Positions 1 through 8,311 are shown, counted from the stretch's first letter. The stretch is 64,000 nt of DNA from Sinorhizobium fredii USDA 257 (GCF_000265205.3 NC_018000.1:744001-808000); one strand, 5' to 3'. Made by a program: numbers and translations. Notes: a model not told the origin generated them from the letters alone.

Positions 1-8
1 ATCCCCGA

Positions 9-1049
9 TCAGAACCGGGTGATGACGCTGATGCCGAGGTCAGTGGCGCGGTCCATCGCTACCAGCGCCGGCACGGCCTCTTCCAGTGATATCTCGCGGC
101 CGATCAGTCGCTTCGGGTCGAGCTTACCGGCGACGATCATCGAGAGCATCGCGTCATAGCGCCAGGCCTGCATGCCATGGCTACCGTAGATTTCGAGCTC
201 GTGGCCGATCACCTGCGCCATCGGGATCTCGGGCAGCGCGTGCTCCGCGAGCATCAGGCCGACCTGGACGTGACGGCCACGGCGGCGCAGGTTCTTGATC
301 GAGTTGAAGCAGGTGACCGGCGATCCGAGCGCATCGACCGAAACATGCGCGCCACCTCGCGTGATCTCCCTGACGGCGCCGGCGACATCCTCCATCGCGC
401 GTGCGTTGATCGCGGCGACAGCGCCGAGCGTCCGGGCAAAGTCGAGCTTCTCCTCGGAAATGTCGATGGCGATCGGGTTGGCGCCAAGCGCTGCGGCGAT
501 CATGATCGCCGAAAGACCCACGCCGCCGCAGCCGTGCACCGCCACCCATTCGCCGCCCTGAACGCGGGCCTGATCGGCAATCGCCCGGAAGGAGGTGGCG
601 AAGCGGCAGCCGAGGCTGGCCGCCGTCGCAAAGTCCATGCGCTCCGGCAGGTGTACGAGGTTCTGGTCGGCGAAGTCGAGTGCCACAAATTCGGCGAAGG
701 AGCCCCAATGGGTGAAGCCCGGCTGGAACTGCGCTTCGCAGACCTGTTGGTTGCCGGAACGGCATTCGCCGCAGCGGCCGCAACCGGAAACGAACGGCAC
801 GGTCACCCGGTCGCCGACCTTGTAGCGCATGACGCCGCGCCCGGCGGCGGCAATGGTGCCGGCAAGTTCGTGTCCCGGCACGTGCGGCAGGCGGATGTCC
901 GGGTCGTGCCCCATCCAGCCGTGCCAGTCGCTGCGGCAGAGGCCCGTCGCCTCGACCTCGATGACGACGCCGTTTTCACTCGGGCTCGGATCGGGCAGCG
1001 TTCGGATTTCCGGGGTCTTTTCGAAGGCATCGTAATACATCGCTTTCAT
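9..1049 (-). CDS. Zinc-dependent alcohol dehydrogenase (MDR family)
   Basis: Predicted cytosolic NAD(P)-dependent zinc alcohol dehydrogenase of 346 aa, the normal length for the medium-chain family. The N-terminal GroES-like half has the catalytic zinc signature ([14 protein letters not shown], then GHE near residue 60) and a four-cysteine structural zinc loop ([10 protein letters not shown], plus a Cys seven residues on). The Rossmann half has the dinucleotide loop HGCGGVGLS near residue 173. Substrate cannot be read from sequence. It is divergent from the aminotransferase gene across 157 bp, which probably holds promoters for both. The stop codon lies only 8 bases from the window edge, so the next gene downstream is unseen. 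Confidence 0.9.
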   Translation of the reverse strand: MKAMYYDAFEKTPEIRTLPDPSPSENGVVIEVEATGLCRSDWHGWMGHDPDIRLPHVPGHELAGTIAAAGRGVMRYKVGDRVTVPFVSGCGRCGECRSGNQQVCEAQFQPGFTHWGSFAEFVALDFADQNLVHLPERMDFATAASLGCRFATSFRAIADQARVQGGEWVAVHGCGGVGLSAIMIAAALGANPIAIDISEEKLDFARTLGAVAAINARAMEDVAGAVREITRGGAHVSVDALGSPVTCFNSIKNLRRRGRHVQVGLMLAEHALPEIPMAQVIGHELEIYGSHGMQAWRYDAMLSMIVAGKLDPKRLIGREISLEEAVPALVAMDRATDLGISVITRF

Positions 1050-1206
1050 TGGCGATCAGTCTCCATTGGTATTTTTGGTATTCTGGCACGGCGCCCGGAG
1101 TGGCTCCAGAATGGCCGCCATGACATTTTTTGATATACCTATTCACCCCAATGCTGTTTTTTCCGGCTAGATCGGATGCACGCACTTAGCCGAGTAGGAG
1201 ACACCG

Positions 1207-2088
1207 ATGCCCGTCGATACATCCCCCCGATCCACCACCTGGACCTATGTCGACGGCGAATGGCTTTCCGGCAACCCGCCGCTGATCGGCCCGACTTCGC
1301 ACGCGATGTGGCTGGGCTCGACGGTATTCGACGGCGCCCGCTGGTTCGACGGCATCGCCCCGGACCTCGACCTTCATTGCCAGCGCGTCAATCGCTCGGC
1401 GGAGGCGCTCGGACTGAAGCCTACCATGGCGGCCGAGGAAATCGAGGCGCTGACCTTCGAGGGCGTCAAGAAATTCGACGGCAAGACGGCGCTCTACGTG
1501 AAGCCGATGTATTGGGGCGAACATGGCTCCTGGAGCGTCGTGGCGGTCGATCCGGATTCGACCCGTTTTGCCCTCTGCCTGTTCGAGGCGCCGATGGGCA
1601 ACGCCCATGCCGGCTCGGCGCTGACGCTCTCGCCCTTCCGCCGCCCGACGCTCGAATGCATGCCGACGGACGCCAAGGCCGGCTGCCTCTATCCCAACAA
1701 TGCCCGCATCCTCAAAGAAGCGCGCTCGCGCGGCTTCGACAATGCGCTCGTGCGCGACATGCTCGGCAACATCGCCGAGACAGGCTCTTCCAATATCTTC
1801 ATGGTCAAGGACGGCGTCGTCTTCACCCCGGCCGCCAACCGGACCTTCCTCGCCGGCATCACGCGCTCGCGCGTCATGGGCCTGCTGCGCGAGGCGGGTT
1901 TCGAGGTGATCGAAACGACCCTGACGATGGCCGATTTCGAGGCGGCCGACGAGATCTTCACCACCGGCAACTATTCGAAGGTCCTGCCGGTGACCCGGCT
2001 TGACGACCGCGACCTGCAAGCCGGCCCGCTCACTGCCAAGGCCCGCGATCTCTACATGGACTGGGCGCATTCGAGCGGCGACGTGTAG
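1207..2088 (+). CDS. Branched-chain amino acid aminotransferase-like protein (class IV, PLP)
   Basis: PLP-dependent class IV aminotransferase of 293 aa, most like branched-chain aminotransferases that interconvert Leu/Ile/Val and their 2-oxo acids with glutamate. The PLP lysine is probably K157 in DAKAGCLYPN, and the conserved cofactor segment ETGSSNIF starts at E191. The start has a good Shine-Dalgarno (taggagacaccg). In Sinorhizobium a second ilvE-like gene sits beside sodB, as here; the name ilvE2 would fit, but class IV enzymes also include D-amino-acid transaminases and aminodeoxychorismate lyases, so the substrate is an inference. Confidence 0.85.
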   Translation: MPVDTSPRSTTWTYVDGEWLSGNPPLIGPTSHAMWLGSTVFDGARWFDGIAPDLDLHCQRVNRSAEALGLKPTMAAEEIEALTFEGVKKFDGKTALYVKPMYWGEHGSWSVVAVDPDSTRFALCLFEAPMGNAHAGSALTLSPFRRPTLECMPTDAKAGCLYPNNARILKEARSRGFDNALVRDMLGNIAETGSSNIFMVKDGVVFTPAANRTFLAGITRSRVMGLLREAGFEVIETTLTMADFEAADEIFTTGNYSKVLPVTRLDDRDLQAGPLTAKARDLYMDWAHSSGDV

Positions 2089-2110
2089 TGAGACCCTTGC
2101 CGACCATCAA

Positions 2111-2590
2111 ATGACGATCGCCCACAGCGAGGCGCTTGAGATCGTCGCCCGCCAGTTCGGGTTCAGACCTGGAACATCCTGTCGGCGAAAATAGACGCTG
2201 CGGGCACCGCTCGAGGCGGTGCGGGAATCGCGTTTGAGCAGGCCGTGCCGATCGTTCGCATCTTCGACGTGGCGAAGGCGCACGAATTCTATCTCGGTTT
2301 TCCTCGGCTTCACCGTCGACTGGGAGCACCGTTACGGCGACGATTTTCCGCTGTACACGCAGATCTCGCGAAGCGGACTTAAGCTGCATCTTTCCGAACA
2401 CGCGGGAGACGCGACGCCCGGTGGGAATATGTGCGTCTACATGAGGGGCATCCATGCGCTCCACAAAGAACTCCTCGCCAAGAACTACCGCTTCATGAGG
2501 CCCGGTCTCGAGGACGAGGGCACGCGGCTCGAACTGACGGTCATCGACCCGTTCAGCAATCGCATCCGTTTCATGGAACTCAAGGAATAG
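2111..2590 (+). pseudogene. Glyoxalase-like (VOC) protein gene broken by two compensating frameshifts
   Basis: Three overlapping reading frames together spell one protein of about 160 aa. The first (from ATG 2111) gives the N-terminal motif HSEALEIVARQFGFR, typical of the small domain before some glyoxalase-superfamily proteins. It shifts near 2165-2170 into a frame starting WNILSAKID, which runs to FYLGF at 2301. A second shift at 2302-2303 returns to the first frame (LGFTVDWEHRYGDD) and continues to the stop at 2590. The first shift looks like a one-base loss and the second a one-base gain. Without them translation stops at 2194. This is either a genuine pseudogene or two sequence errors; the protein sense is well preserved between the shifts, which fits a recent event or error. 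Confidence 0.75.
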
Positions 2591-2612
2591 GCGTTTATCG
2601 ATCCGAACGGGA

Positions 2613-2637
2613 GGCGCGCGGCGCTGTCGAGCGCGCC
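2613..2637. terminator. GC-rich hairpin between convergent genes
   Basis: GGCGCGC (2613-2619) pairs with GCGCGCC (2631-2637) around an 11-base loop, between the convergent glyoxalase-like pseudogene and VOC gene. It has no T run on either side, so termination is only a guess. Confidence 0.3.
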
Positions 2638-2665
2638 CGCCCGTTGCGTTCCCGGCGATCGAGCC

Positions 2666-3076
2666 TCAGGTCTCGACGGGACGGACGACGACATCGCCGG
2701 CAGACCGTGTCGTCGGCCCGTGATGGACCGCCTCGACGTTGTTGCCGTCGGGATCGAGGACAAAGGCGGCATAATAGCCCGGATGATAGGGGCGCTCGCC
2801 GGGTGCACCGTTGTCCATACCGCCGTTTGCCAAGCCGGCGTCGTAGAAACGCTGGACCGAATCCCGGTCGGCCGCCTGGAAGGCGAGGTGAACGCGGCTG
2901 CAGTAGTCATCCGCCTGATCGACGAAGAACTCGTCGAACGCGAAAAATGCGTCGGTCTCGAAGGTGGGCCGATGTCCAAGCGCGCCAAGCACCGCTTCAT
3001 AGAAGCGCTTGCTGACGGCGAGATCCTGGACGCGCAGATGCACGTGGTCGATGAGACGGCCCTGATGGAATTCCAT
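2666..3076 (-). CDS. VOC family (glyoxalase/bleomycin-resistance fold) protein
   Basis: 136 aa single-domain VOC protein. It has the strand pattern DHVHLRVQDL, then FYEAVLGALG, a mid-chain HLAFQA and the terminal DPDGNNVEAVHHG that carries the usual acidic metal ligand. Such proteins act as dioxygenases, isomerases or resistance proteins, and the substrate is not evident. The start at 3076 is chosen because a strong Shine-Dalgarno (aggagga) lies six bases upstream; longer upstream extensions in the same frame have no VOC similarity. Divergent from sodB across 230 bp. Confidence 0.85.
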   Translation of the reverse strand: MEFHQGRLIDHVHLRVQDLAVSKRFYEAVLGALGHRPTFETDAFFAFDEFFVDQADDYCSRVHLAFQAADRDSVQRFYDAGLANGGMDNGAPGERPYHPGYYAAFVLDPDGNNVEAVHHGPTTRSAGDVVVRPVET

Positions 3077-3306
3077 TCTCTCCTCCTGTGCCGAGGGCGA
3101 AGTGAGTTGGCTTGCCCCCCGTAAGATAGGACAGGAATCCTGCGCGTCGACATTCGCGTCAAACGCGCACCGATCGCCGAATGAAAGTATTTTGCGCGGC
3201 TTAGGCAAAATTTGGCACCCCATCGGTTGCCTCCCGCCGAGGCGGTGCCTATGTTCCCGCTCACAGATTTCCGTCACGAAATCCAATGCCAAGAGGAGAT
3301 GCCACA

Positions 3307-3909
3307 ATGGCTTTCGAATTGCCGAACCTTCCCTATGACTATGAAGCGCTCGCGCCCTACATGTCGCGCGAGACCCTCGAATACCATCACGACAAGCATC
3401 ACCTCGCCTATGTGACGAACGGCAACAAGCTCGCCGAGGAAGCCGGTCTTTCCAATCTTTCGGTGGAAGAGATCGTCAAGAAGTCCTACGGCACCAACCT
3501 GCCGCTGTTCAACAATGCCGGCCAGCACTACAACCACATCCACTTCTGGAAGTGGATGAAGAAGGGCGGCGGCGGCACCAGCCTGCCGGGCAAGCTCGAC
3601 GCGGCCATCAAGTCGGATCTCGGCGGCTACGACAAGTTCCGCACGGATTTCGTCGCCGCCGGCGCTGGCCAGTTCGGCTCCGGTTGGGCTTGGCTGTCGG
3701 TCAAGAACGGCAAGCTCGAAATCTCCAAGACCCCGAACGGCGAAAACCCGCTCGTGCACGGCGCCTCGCCGATCCTCGGCGTCGACGTCTGGGAGCATTC
3801 CTATTACATCGACTACCGCAACGCCCGGCCGAAATACCTCGAGGCTTTCGTCGACAATCTCATCAACTGGGATTACGTCCTCGAAATGTACGAGGCTGCG
3901 ACGAAGTAA
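3307..3909 (+). CDS. sodB: Superoxide dismutase, Fe type
   Basis: 200 aa cytosolic superoxide dismutase converting superoxide to hydrogen peroxide and oxygen. Metal ligands are H27, H77, D160 (DVWEH) and H164. The Gln at position 73, four residues before H77, is the FeSOD-type active-site glutamine donated by the N-terminal domain, which argues for iron rather than manganese; some rhizobial enzymes use either metal. The start ATG follows an aagaggag ribosome site. A hairpin terminator follows 26 bases after the stop, so this is probably a single-gene transcript. Confidence 0.93.
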   Translation: MAFELPNLPYDYEALAPYMSRETLEYHHDKHHLAYVTNGNKLAEEAGLSNLSVEEIVKKSYGTNLPLFNNAGQHYNHIHFWKWMKKGGGGTSLPGKLDAAIKSDLGGYDKFRTDFVAAGAGQFGSGWAWLSVKNGKLEISKTPNGENPLVHGASPILGVDVWEHSYYIDYRNARPKYLEAFVDNLINWDYVLEMYEAATK

Positions 3910-3935
3910 CCGTTGGTTGGTTAGACAGGAAATTC

Positions 3936-3961
3936 GGCCCGGCGCTTGCGTCGGGCCTTTT
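3936..3961 (+). terminator. Intrinsic terminator after sodB
   Basis: GGCCCG (3936-3941) pairs with CGGGCC (3952-3957) around a 10-base loop, followed by four T. It also lies just past the stop of the opposing WYL regulator (3981), but the T run favours the plus strand. Confidence 0.75.
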
Positions 3962-3980
3962 CGTTTCGGGCCGGCCGGCG

Positions 3981-4694
3981 CTATGCGTTCCCCGCCTCGA
4001 GCGGCCGCATGGCATTCGTTTTCCAGCCGGCGATCCACAATTGCCGAAGCCTCTCGCCTTCACCGCGGAAGAAAGTCGCGACCGGCTCGCAGTGCTCCAC
4101 CCGGTCGGCGCGGAAGTTGCGGATGTCCTGGCGCAATTCACACCAGGCCACCATCATCGCATGCTCCGAATAATAGATCAGCGCCAGCGGCCGGACGGTG
4201 CGTTCCGTCGCCTGTCCGAGTTCGTCGCGATAGTCGAGCGCGAGCTTTTGTTCGTCGCGGATAGCGCGGCGAATCATGGCGAGGTCGACCGCCGGTGGCG
4301 GGGCGGCGATCGTGCCCCAGGCGTGCAGCGCCTGCGACTGGAAAATCTGGCGCAGCGGCTCCGGGACGGCGCCGGTGATTTTCCGGTTGACGCGCTGGGC
4401 CGCCGCCTTCAGCTCCGCGTCGCCCGTGCGCGCCAGCAGCGCGAGTGCGAGCACGATCGCTTCCGTCTCTTCGATCGAAAACATCAGCGGCGGCAGGTCG
4501 AAGCCGGGCCTCAGGATATAGCCAAGACCGCGCTCGCCTTCGATCGGCACCCGCATCGCCTGCAGGGCGACGATGTCACGATAGATCGAGCGCGGTGTCA
4601 CCTCGAGCTTCTCGGCAATCTCGGCGGCGGTGATCGGCTGCCGAGCAAGCCGCAATATCTGGATGATCTCGAAAAGCCGCGCTGCCTTGCGCAT
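3981..4694 (-). CDS. YafY-type transcriptional regulator (HTH + WYL domain)
   Basis: 237 aa regulator. Residues 1-60 form a helix-turn-helix (LFEIIQILRLARQPITAAEIAEKL, then TPRSIYRDI), followed by the GYILRPG segment and PPLMFS. A WYL ligand-sensing domain occupies about residues 140-215 (LDYRD near 153, then TVRPLALIYYSEHAMMVAWCE, RNFRADRV). Family members are usually local regulators of the adjacent gene. It is divergent from the LysE exporter across 135 bp that contains a perfect 18-base palindrome, so it probably controls that exporter and itself. Confidence 0.88.
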   Translation of the reverse strand: MRKAARLFEIIQILRLARQPITAAEIAEKLEVTPRSIYRDIVALQAMRVPIEGERGLGYILRPGFDLPPLMFSIEETEAIVLALALLARTGDAELKAAAQRVNRKITGAVPEPLRQIFQSQALHAWGTIAAPPPAVDLAMIRRAIRDEQKLALDYRDELGQATERTVRPLALIYYSEHAMMVAWCELRQDIRNFRADRVEHCEPVATFFRGEGERLRQLWIAGWKTNAMRPLEAGNA

Positions 4695-4724
4695 CGCAAA
4701 AACCCCACCAAACCCGAAACGCTC

Positions 4725-4742
4725 CTGACAGAACCCTGTCAG
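4725..4742. promoter_or_regulatory. Perfect palindrome, candidate operator of the WYL regulator
   Basis: CTGACAG-AACC-CTGTCAG: two perfect 7-base arms, 30 bases upstream of the regulator start and 87 bases upstream of the LysE gene. Its position between divergent genes and perfect symmetry suit an operator bound by the regulator as a dimer. The assignment is inference. Confidence 0.6.
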
Positions 4743-4829
4743 TTGGAGAGAGCTATAGCATTTGCCAACGGATTGAAAAATCGGCGATCCGGACCTCCAC
4801 CCTTATACAAATCTCGATGAGCAACTGAC

Positions 4830-5468
4830 ATGACCTACGCAGAAAACCTCTGGCTGTTCTTCACTCTTCTCTTCGGCATCATCATCGTCCCGGGCATGGA
4901 CATGGTCTTCGTGCTGGCCAATGCGATAACGGGCGGGCGCACCTTCGGGCTCGCCGCTACGGCGGGCATCATGGCGGGCGGCGTGCTGCACACGCTCTAT
5001 GCGGCGCTCGGCGTCAGCGTCGTGCTGCACCTGGTGCCGGAGCTCTTCAACGTGCTCCTCGTCGCCGGAGCCGCCTACATCGCCTGGATCGGCTTCTCGC
5101 TGCTGCGCAGTGCCATCACCATTGGCGGCGTCGAGGCGGGGGCGAGGCTCTCGCGTTGGGCAAGCTTCCGACAGGGGGCGCTGACGAGCCTGATGAATCC
5201 GAAGGCCTATCTCTTCATGCTCGCCGTCTATCCGCAATTCCTGAAGCCGCAATTCGGCCCCGTCTGGTCGCAGGCAGCGGTCATGGCGGTGATGATCGCC
5301 GTGACGCAGCTTGCCGTCTATGGCGGGCTGGCGCTTGCCGCCGGCCGCGGCCGGGACCTGCTGGTCGGCAGTCCGGGGGCGACGGTTGCCATCGGCCGCG
5401 GCGCCGGCCTGCTGCTTGTCGTGATCGCCGTTTTCACCGTTTGGCAGGGTTGGAGCGGTACCCGCTGA
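4830..5468 (+). CDS. LysE family exporter
   Basis: 212 aa inner-membrane protein with about six hydrophobic segments, starting NLWLFFTLLFGIIIVPGMDMVFVLAN, where the family signature PGPD appears as PGMD. It also has AAYIAWIGFSLLRS and the FRQGALTSLMNPKA motif of the LysE/RhtB family, which export amino acids such as lysine or threonine/homoserine. The substrate here is unknown. It is probably controlled by the divergent WYL regulator through the intervening palindrome. Confidence 0.88.
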   Translation: MTYAENLWLFFTLLFGIIIVPGMDMVFVLANAITGGRTFGLAATAGIMAGGVLHTLYAALGVSVVLHLVPELFNVLLVAGAAYIAWIGFSLLRSAITIGGVEAGARLSRWASFRQGALTSLMNPKAYLFMLAVYPQFLKPQFGPVWSQAAVMAVMIAVTQLAVYGGLALAAGRGRDLLVGSPGATVAIGRGAGLLLVVIAVFTVWQGWSGTR

Positions 5469-5678
5469 GTTGCCGCTTCGATTAAGGATTATACATGAAT
5501 ATGGAAGTTATGTTATTCGAGCGCGCAGATCCCGCCTGGCTGTCATGTATACCACGGCGAATTATGCTGAAATGACAAGCACATCAAGAAAATGTTACTT
5601 CCGCCGAAAAGCCAAAATGCCATCATGCCGGCGCCTTCAACAGGAAACCGCAGAAGCGGGTTCGAATGACCGGAGACC

Positions 5679-6128
5679 ATGATGAAGATCAGAGCTTTTG
5701 TGCTTGCAGCCGCCCTTGCAGGCTTGGGGATGACCGCCGTCACCGCCGCGGATGAACCTCAGGCGGTCCGTCAGCAGTTGATGAAGAAGGTGGGCCAAGC
5801 CGCCGGTGCGCTGAGCGGTATCGCCAAGGGTGAGAAGCCCTATGATGCCGAGATCGTCAAGGCATCGCTGACGACGATCACCGAGACGGTGAAAGTCTTC
5901 CCGACTCATTTTCCCGCCGGCTCGGAAACCGGCTCGGAGACCGAGGCAAGCCCGAAGATCTGGGAGAACATGGAAGACTTCAAGGCGAAAGCCGCCAAGC
6001 TCGGCACCGACGCCGAGAAGATTCTCGCCGAGTTGCCCGCCGACCAGGCCGGCGTTGGCGCCGCTCTGGGCGTCCTCGGCAAGGATTGCGCCAGCTGTCA
6101 TGAGAATTATCGCCTGAAGAAAGAGTAA
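5679..6128 (+). CDS. Cytochrome c', C-terminal single haem
   Basis: 149 aa exported cytochrome of the c' (four-helix, c556-like) family. The signal peptide is roughly residues 1-24 (ending AVTAADE) and the single haem site CASCH at C137-H141 is close to the C-terminus, as expected for this class. These proteins bind nitric oxide or carry electrons in the periplasm. Two ATG codons are adjacent (5679 and 5682); the second is better spaced from the ggag ribosome site. A hairpin separates it from the dihaem cytochrome downstream. It depends on the cycHJKL haem-ligation genes, also in this window. Confidence 0.88.
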   Translation: MMKIRAFVLAAALAGLGMTAVTAADEPQAVRQQLMKKVGQAAGALSGIAKGEKPYDAEIVKASLTTITETVKVFPTHFPAGSETGSETEASPKIWENMEDFKAKAAKLGTDAEKILAELPADQAGVGAALGVLGKDCASCHENYRLKKE

Positions 6129-6157
6129 CGGAAGGCCATTGGTTCCTTCCTGCGATG

Positions 6158-6176
6158 CGCCGGTTCGTCCGGCGCG
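6158..6176 (+). terminator. Hairpin after the cytochrome c' gene
   Basis: GCGCCGG (6158-6164) pairs with CCGGCGC (6170-6176) around TTCGT, followed by gttcattt. It sits 30 bases after the cytochrome c' stop and before the ribosome site of the next cytochrome gene, so it may terminate or partly attenuate. Confidence 0.5.
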
Positions 6177-6205
6177 TTCATTTCCGTGTTGAGGACGAAG
6201 GAGAG

Positions 6206-7123
6206 ATGATGCGGCGGCGCGCAGGGAAGCTGTTGTCCGGTCTGATTCTACTGGCCGTGGTCGGCGCCGGCGCCTTCTGGTTGCTGACGAAGCCTGCCCC
6301 CTGGGACGCCGCGCATTGGGAGGGGCTGGGCGAGCCGGATCTTGCCAATGGCAAGCGGGTCTTCTGGGCCGGCGGCTGCACCAGCTGCCATGCGGCGTCC
6401 GGCGCGAAGGACGATGCCCGGCTGGTGCTTTCGGGTGGCCGGCCGCTGAAGAGCCCGTTCGGGACCTTCTATCCTCCGAATATCTCGCCCGACGAAACGG
6501 CCGGCATCGGCGGCTGGACGCTCGCCGAGTTCGGCAACGCCATGACGCGCGGGGTCGGAAAGGATGGCGAACATCTTTATCCGTCCTTTCCCTACGGCTC
6601 CTATGCGCGGATTTCCACCAAGGACATCAACGACCTTTACGGCTATATGCGAACGCTGCCGAAGAGCGCCAATGTGGCGCCGCCGCATGATTTGCCGTTC
6701 CCGTACAATATCCGCCTGGCGCTCGGCGGCTGGAAGCTCCTGTATCTCAGCGACGAGCCGCGAGTTCAGGTCGATACCGCCGAGCCGAAGCTTGCGCGTG
6801 GGCAGTATCTCGTCGAAGGCTCGGGCCATTGCGGCGAGTGCCACACGCCGCGCAATGCGCTGGGCGGCTTCGAAGCAGGTCGGTGGCTGGCCGGTGCGCC
6901 GAACCCGGAAGGCGAGGGCCGGATTCCCGACATCACGCCGGGCTCCAAGAGCATCGGCAACTGGAGCGCGTCGGACATTGCCTCCTATCTCGAGACAGGT
7001 TTCACCCCCGACTTCGATACCGTCGGGGGTTCGATGGTCGAGGTGCAGAAGAACATGGCAAAGCTTCCCGCATCCGAGCGCGAGGCGATTGCCGCCTATC
7101 TGAAGGCGCTGCCTCCGTCATAG
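6206..7123 (+). CDS. Membrane-anchored dihaem cytochrome c
   Basis: 305 aa protein with one N-terminal membrane anchor (about residues 9-27, uncleaved) and two haem sites: CTSCH at C58-H62 and CGECH at C209-H213. Overall arrangement resembles the cytochrome subunits of alcohol/gluconate dehydrogenases and similar periplasmic electron shuttles, with probable axial methionines in later segments. No dehydrogenase catalytic subunit is adjacent, although PQQ glucose dehydrogenase lies 1.3 kb away on the other strand. Tandem ATGs at 6206 and 6209; the aaggag site at 6198-6203 suits the second. Longer upstream extensions run through the terminator hairpin and are rejected. Confidence 0.85.
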   Translation: MMRRRAGKLLSGLILLAVVGAGAFWLLTKPAPWDAAHWEGLGEPDLANGKRVFWAGGCTSCHAASGAKDDARLVLSGGRPLKSPFGTFYPPNISPDETAGIGGWTLAEFGNAMTRGVGKDGEHLYPSFPYGSYARISTKDINDLYGYMRTLPKSANVAPPHDLPFPYNIRLALGGWKLLYLSDEPRVQVDTAEPKLARGQYLVEGSGHCGECHTPRNALGGFEAGRWLAGAPNPEGEGRIPDITPGSKSIGNWSASDIASYLETGFTPDFDTVGGSMVEVQKNMAKLPASEREAIAAYLKALPPS

Positions 7124-7172
7124 GCATCGCTCGCACTCGCCGTCTTGAACCGCGAGACCGGTCTCCTCCGGC

Positions 7173-7676
7173 TCAGCCCAGCTTCTGCATATAGCGCATG
7201 CCGGTCACCGGCCGGGGCACGAAACGCTCCGACTCGTAGAAACGATGCGCCTGGAAATTGCCGGTGGCCGCGCTGACCGCCAGGTATTCGCAGCCGGCCA
7301 TCTTCGCCTGTTCGCGTGCCTTGCCGACGAGATGGCGGCCGATGCCGGTGCCGCGATGGGCGGGGCGCACGAAGAGATGATGCAGTTCCATGCCGCGCGC
7401 GCCTTCGGCTGCACGGTACTGGGGAACCAGGACTGCGTAGCCGATCAACTGGCCGCCGGCCTCGGCGACGAGGGCGGTGATCCAGGGGGTGCGTCCGAAG
7501 AGATCGCGTTCGAGCTGCTCCGGCGTGAGCGAGGCGACATCGCCGTGATGGGCGGTAAGTTCCGCAATCATCTCGCGCAGTTCGGGAAGATCGCGCGGCT
7601 TGGCGCAGCGGATCGTCACCATCGGTGCTCTGACCGACGCGAGGTGGTGGAGGTTGGGGTTGGCGGTCTGCAGCAT
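7173..7676 (-). CDS. GNAT family N-acetyltransferase
   Basis: 167 aa GNAT acetyltransferase using acetyl-CoA. Core motif A is HHLFVRPAHRGTGIGRHLV (R/Q-x-x-G-x-G/A pyrophosphate loop), followed by LAVSAATGNFQAHRFYES of motif B, as in small-molecule or diamine acetyltransferases. The substrate is unknown. The start at 7676 has an aggag site about seven bases upstream; an internal ATG at 7622 (MVTIRCAKPRDL) begins exactly at the domain but has no ribosome site. Its leader contains the terminator of the upstream merR-type gene. Confidence 0.85.
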   Translation of the reverse strand: MLQTANPNLHHLASVRAPMVTIRCAKPRDLPELREMIAELTAHHGDVASLTPEQLERDLFGRTPWITALVAEAGGQLIGYAVLVPQYRAAEGARGMELHHLFVRPAHRGTGIGRHLVGKAREQAKMAGCEYLAVSAATGNFQAHRFYESERFVPRPVTGMRYMQKLG

Positions 7677-7713
7677 TCTCGGCTCCTATGGGTTCCCACC
7701 ATCAGGTGCCGTG

Positions 7714-7740
7714 AAAAACAAAAGCCGCCTGATGGCGGCC
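7714..7740 (-). terminator. Intrinsic terminator of the MerR-type gene
   Basis: Read on the minus strand, GCCGCC-ATCA-GGCGGC is followed by TTTTGTTTTT. It lies about 130 bases after the MerR gene stop and 38 bases before the GNAT start, so it separates the two same-strand genes. Confidence 0.75.
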
Positions 7741-7869
7741 TTGTTGAATATGATCAGCAGGCCGCTCCTATCGGAACAGCCAAAAATACGCGCGACAAAT
7801 GGGTGCGTTCTTGATCATGCGCGTAGATTGTTCATTTCCGCGATTTTGTCAACGGCGATTGTTGAACCC

Positions 7870-8283
7870 TCAGTGCTCGTTGTCGCACAAGGAATGATCA
7901 GCCAGCGCCCGGATGACGTAACAGTCGCCGATCGTGTGATCGCCATGGCAGGCGACGATGCGCTGAAGTTCGTGCTCCAGCTTCGTCAGTCGGGCGATCT
8001 TCTCCCGCACCGAAGCCAGATGCTCGCTCGCAATGCGATCCGCCTCGCCGCAGGGTCGTTCCGGGTGTTCGCTCAGCGCCAGCAGATCACGGATTGCCTC
8101 GATCGAAAGCCCCAGATCGCGCGCGTGACGGATGAAGGCAAGCCGCTCGAGCTGACGTTTCTCGTAGCGCCGCTGGTTGCCCTCCGAACGTTCCGGCGCC
8201 GCGATGAGCCCCATTTGCTCGTAATAGCGGATCGTCGGGATTTTGACGCCGGTCCGCCGGGAAAGGTGGCCGATCGAATACAT
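7870..8283 (-). CDS. MerR family regulator, heavy-metal-sensor type
   Basis: 137 aa MerR-type activator/repressor. The N-terminal winged HTH reads MYSIGHLSRRTGVKIPTIRY, then YYEQMGLI and NQRRY, followed by a long dimerisation helix (SVREKIARLTKLEHELQRI). Three cysteines, in RPCGEAD and in the C-terminal CHGDHTIGDC pair, resemble the metal-binding set of ZntR/CadR/CueR-like members, suggesting a thiol-metal ligand. No metal transporter is adjacent. The start at 8283 is the family start; upstream in-frame sequence lacks similarity. An inverted repeat lies just upstream and may be its operator. Confidence 0.85.
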   Translation of the reverse strand: MYSIGHLSRRTGVKIPTIRYYEQMGLIAAPERSEGNQRRYEKRQLERLAFIRHARDLGLSIEAIRDLLALSEHPERPCGEADRIASEHLASVREKIARLTKLEHELQRIVACHGDHTIGDCYVIRALADHSLCDNEH

Positions 8284-8288
8284 GTGCG

Positions 8289-8311
8289 CTCCATAGCTAT
8301 AGCTTCTGGAG
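8289..8311 (-). promoter_or_regulatory. Dyad upstream of the MerR gene, candidate operator
   Basis: CTCCA...TGGAG arms bracket an inner palindrome AGCTATAGCT in the 23 bases starting six bases before the MerR-type start codon. MerR proteins usually bind such dyads between the -35 and -10 elements. I could not place a convincing -35/-10 pair around it, so the assignment is tentative. Confidence 0.4.

Noticed and set aside
3209..3232. Sigma-54-like TGGCAC ... TTGC before sodB
   Set aside because: The spacing between the GG and GC elements is 13 bases instead of 10.
5470..5682. 70-codon open frame upstream of cytochrome c'
   Set aside because: No ribosome site, no protein-like pattern, and it runs into the cytochrome start; more likely promoter DNA.
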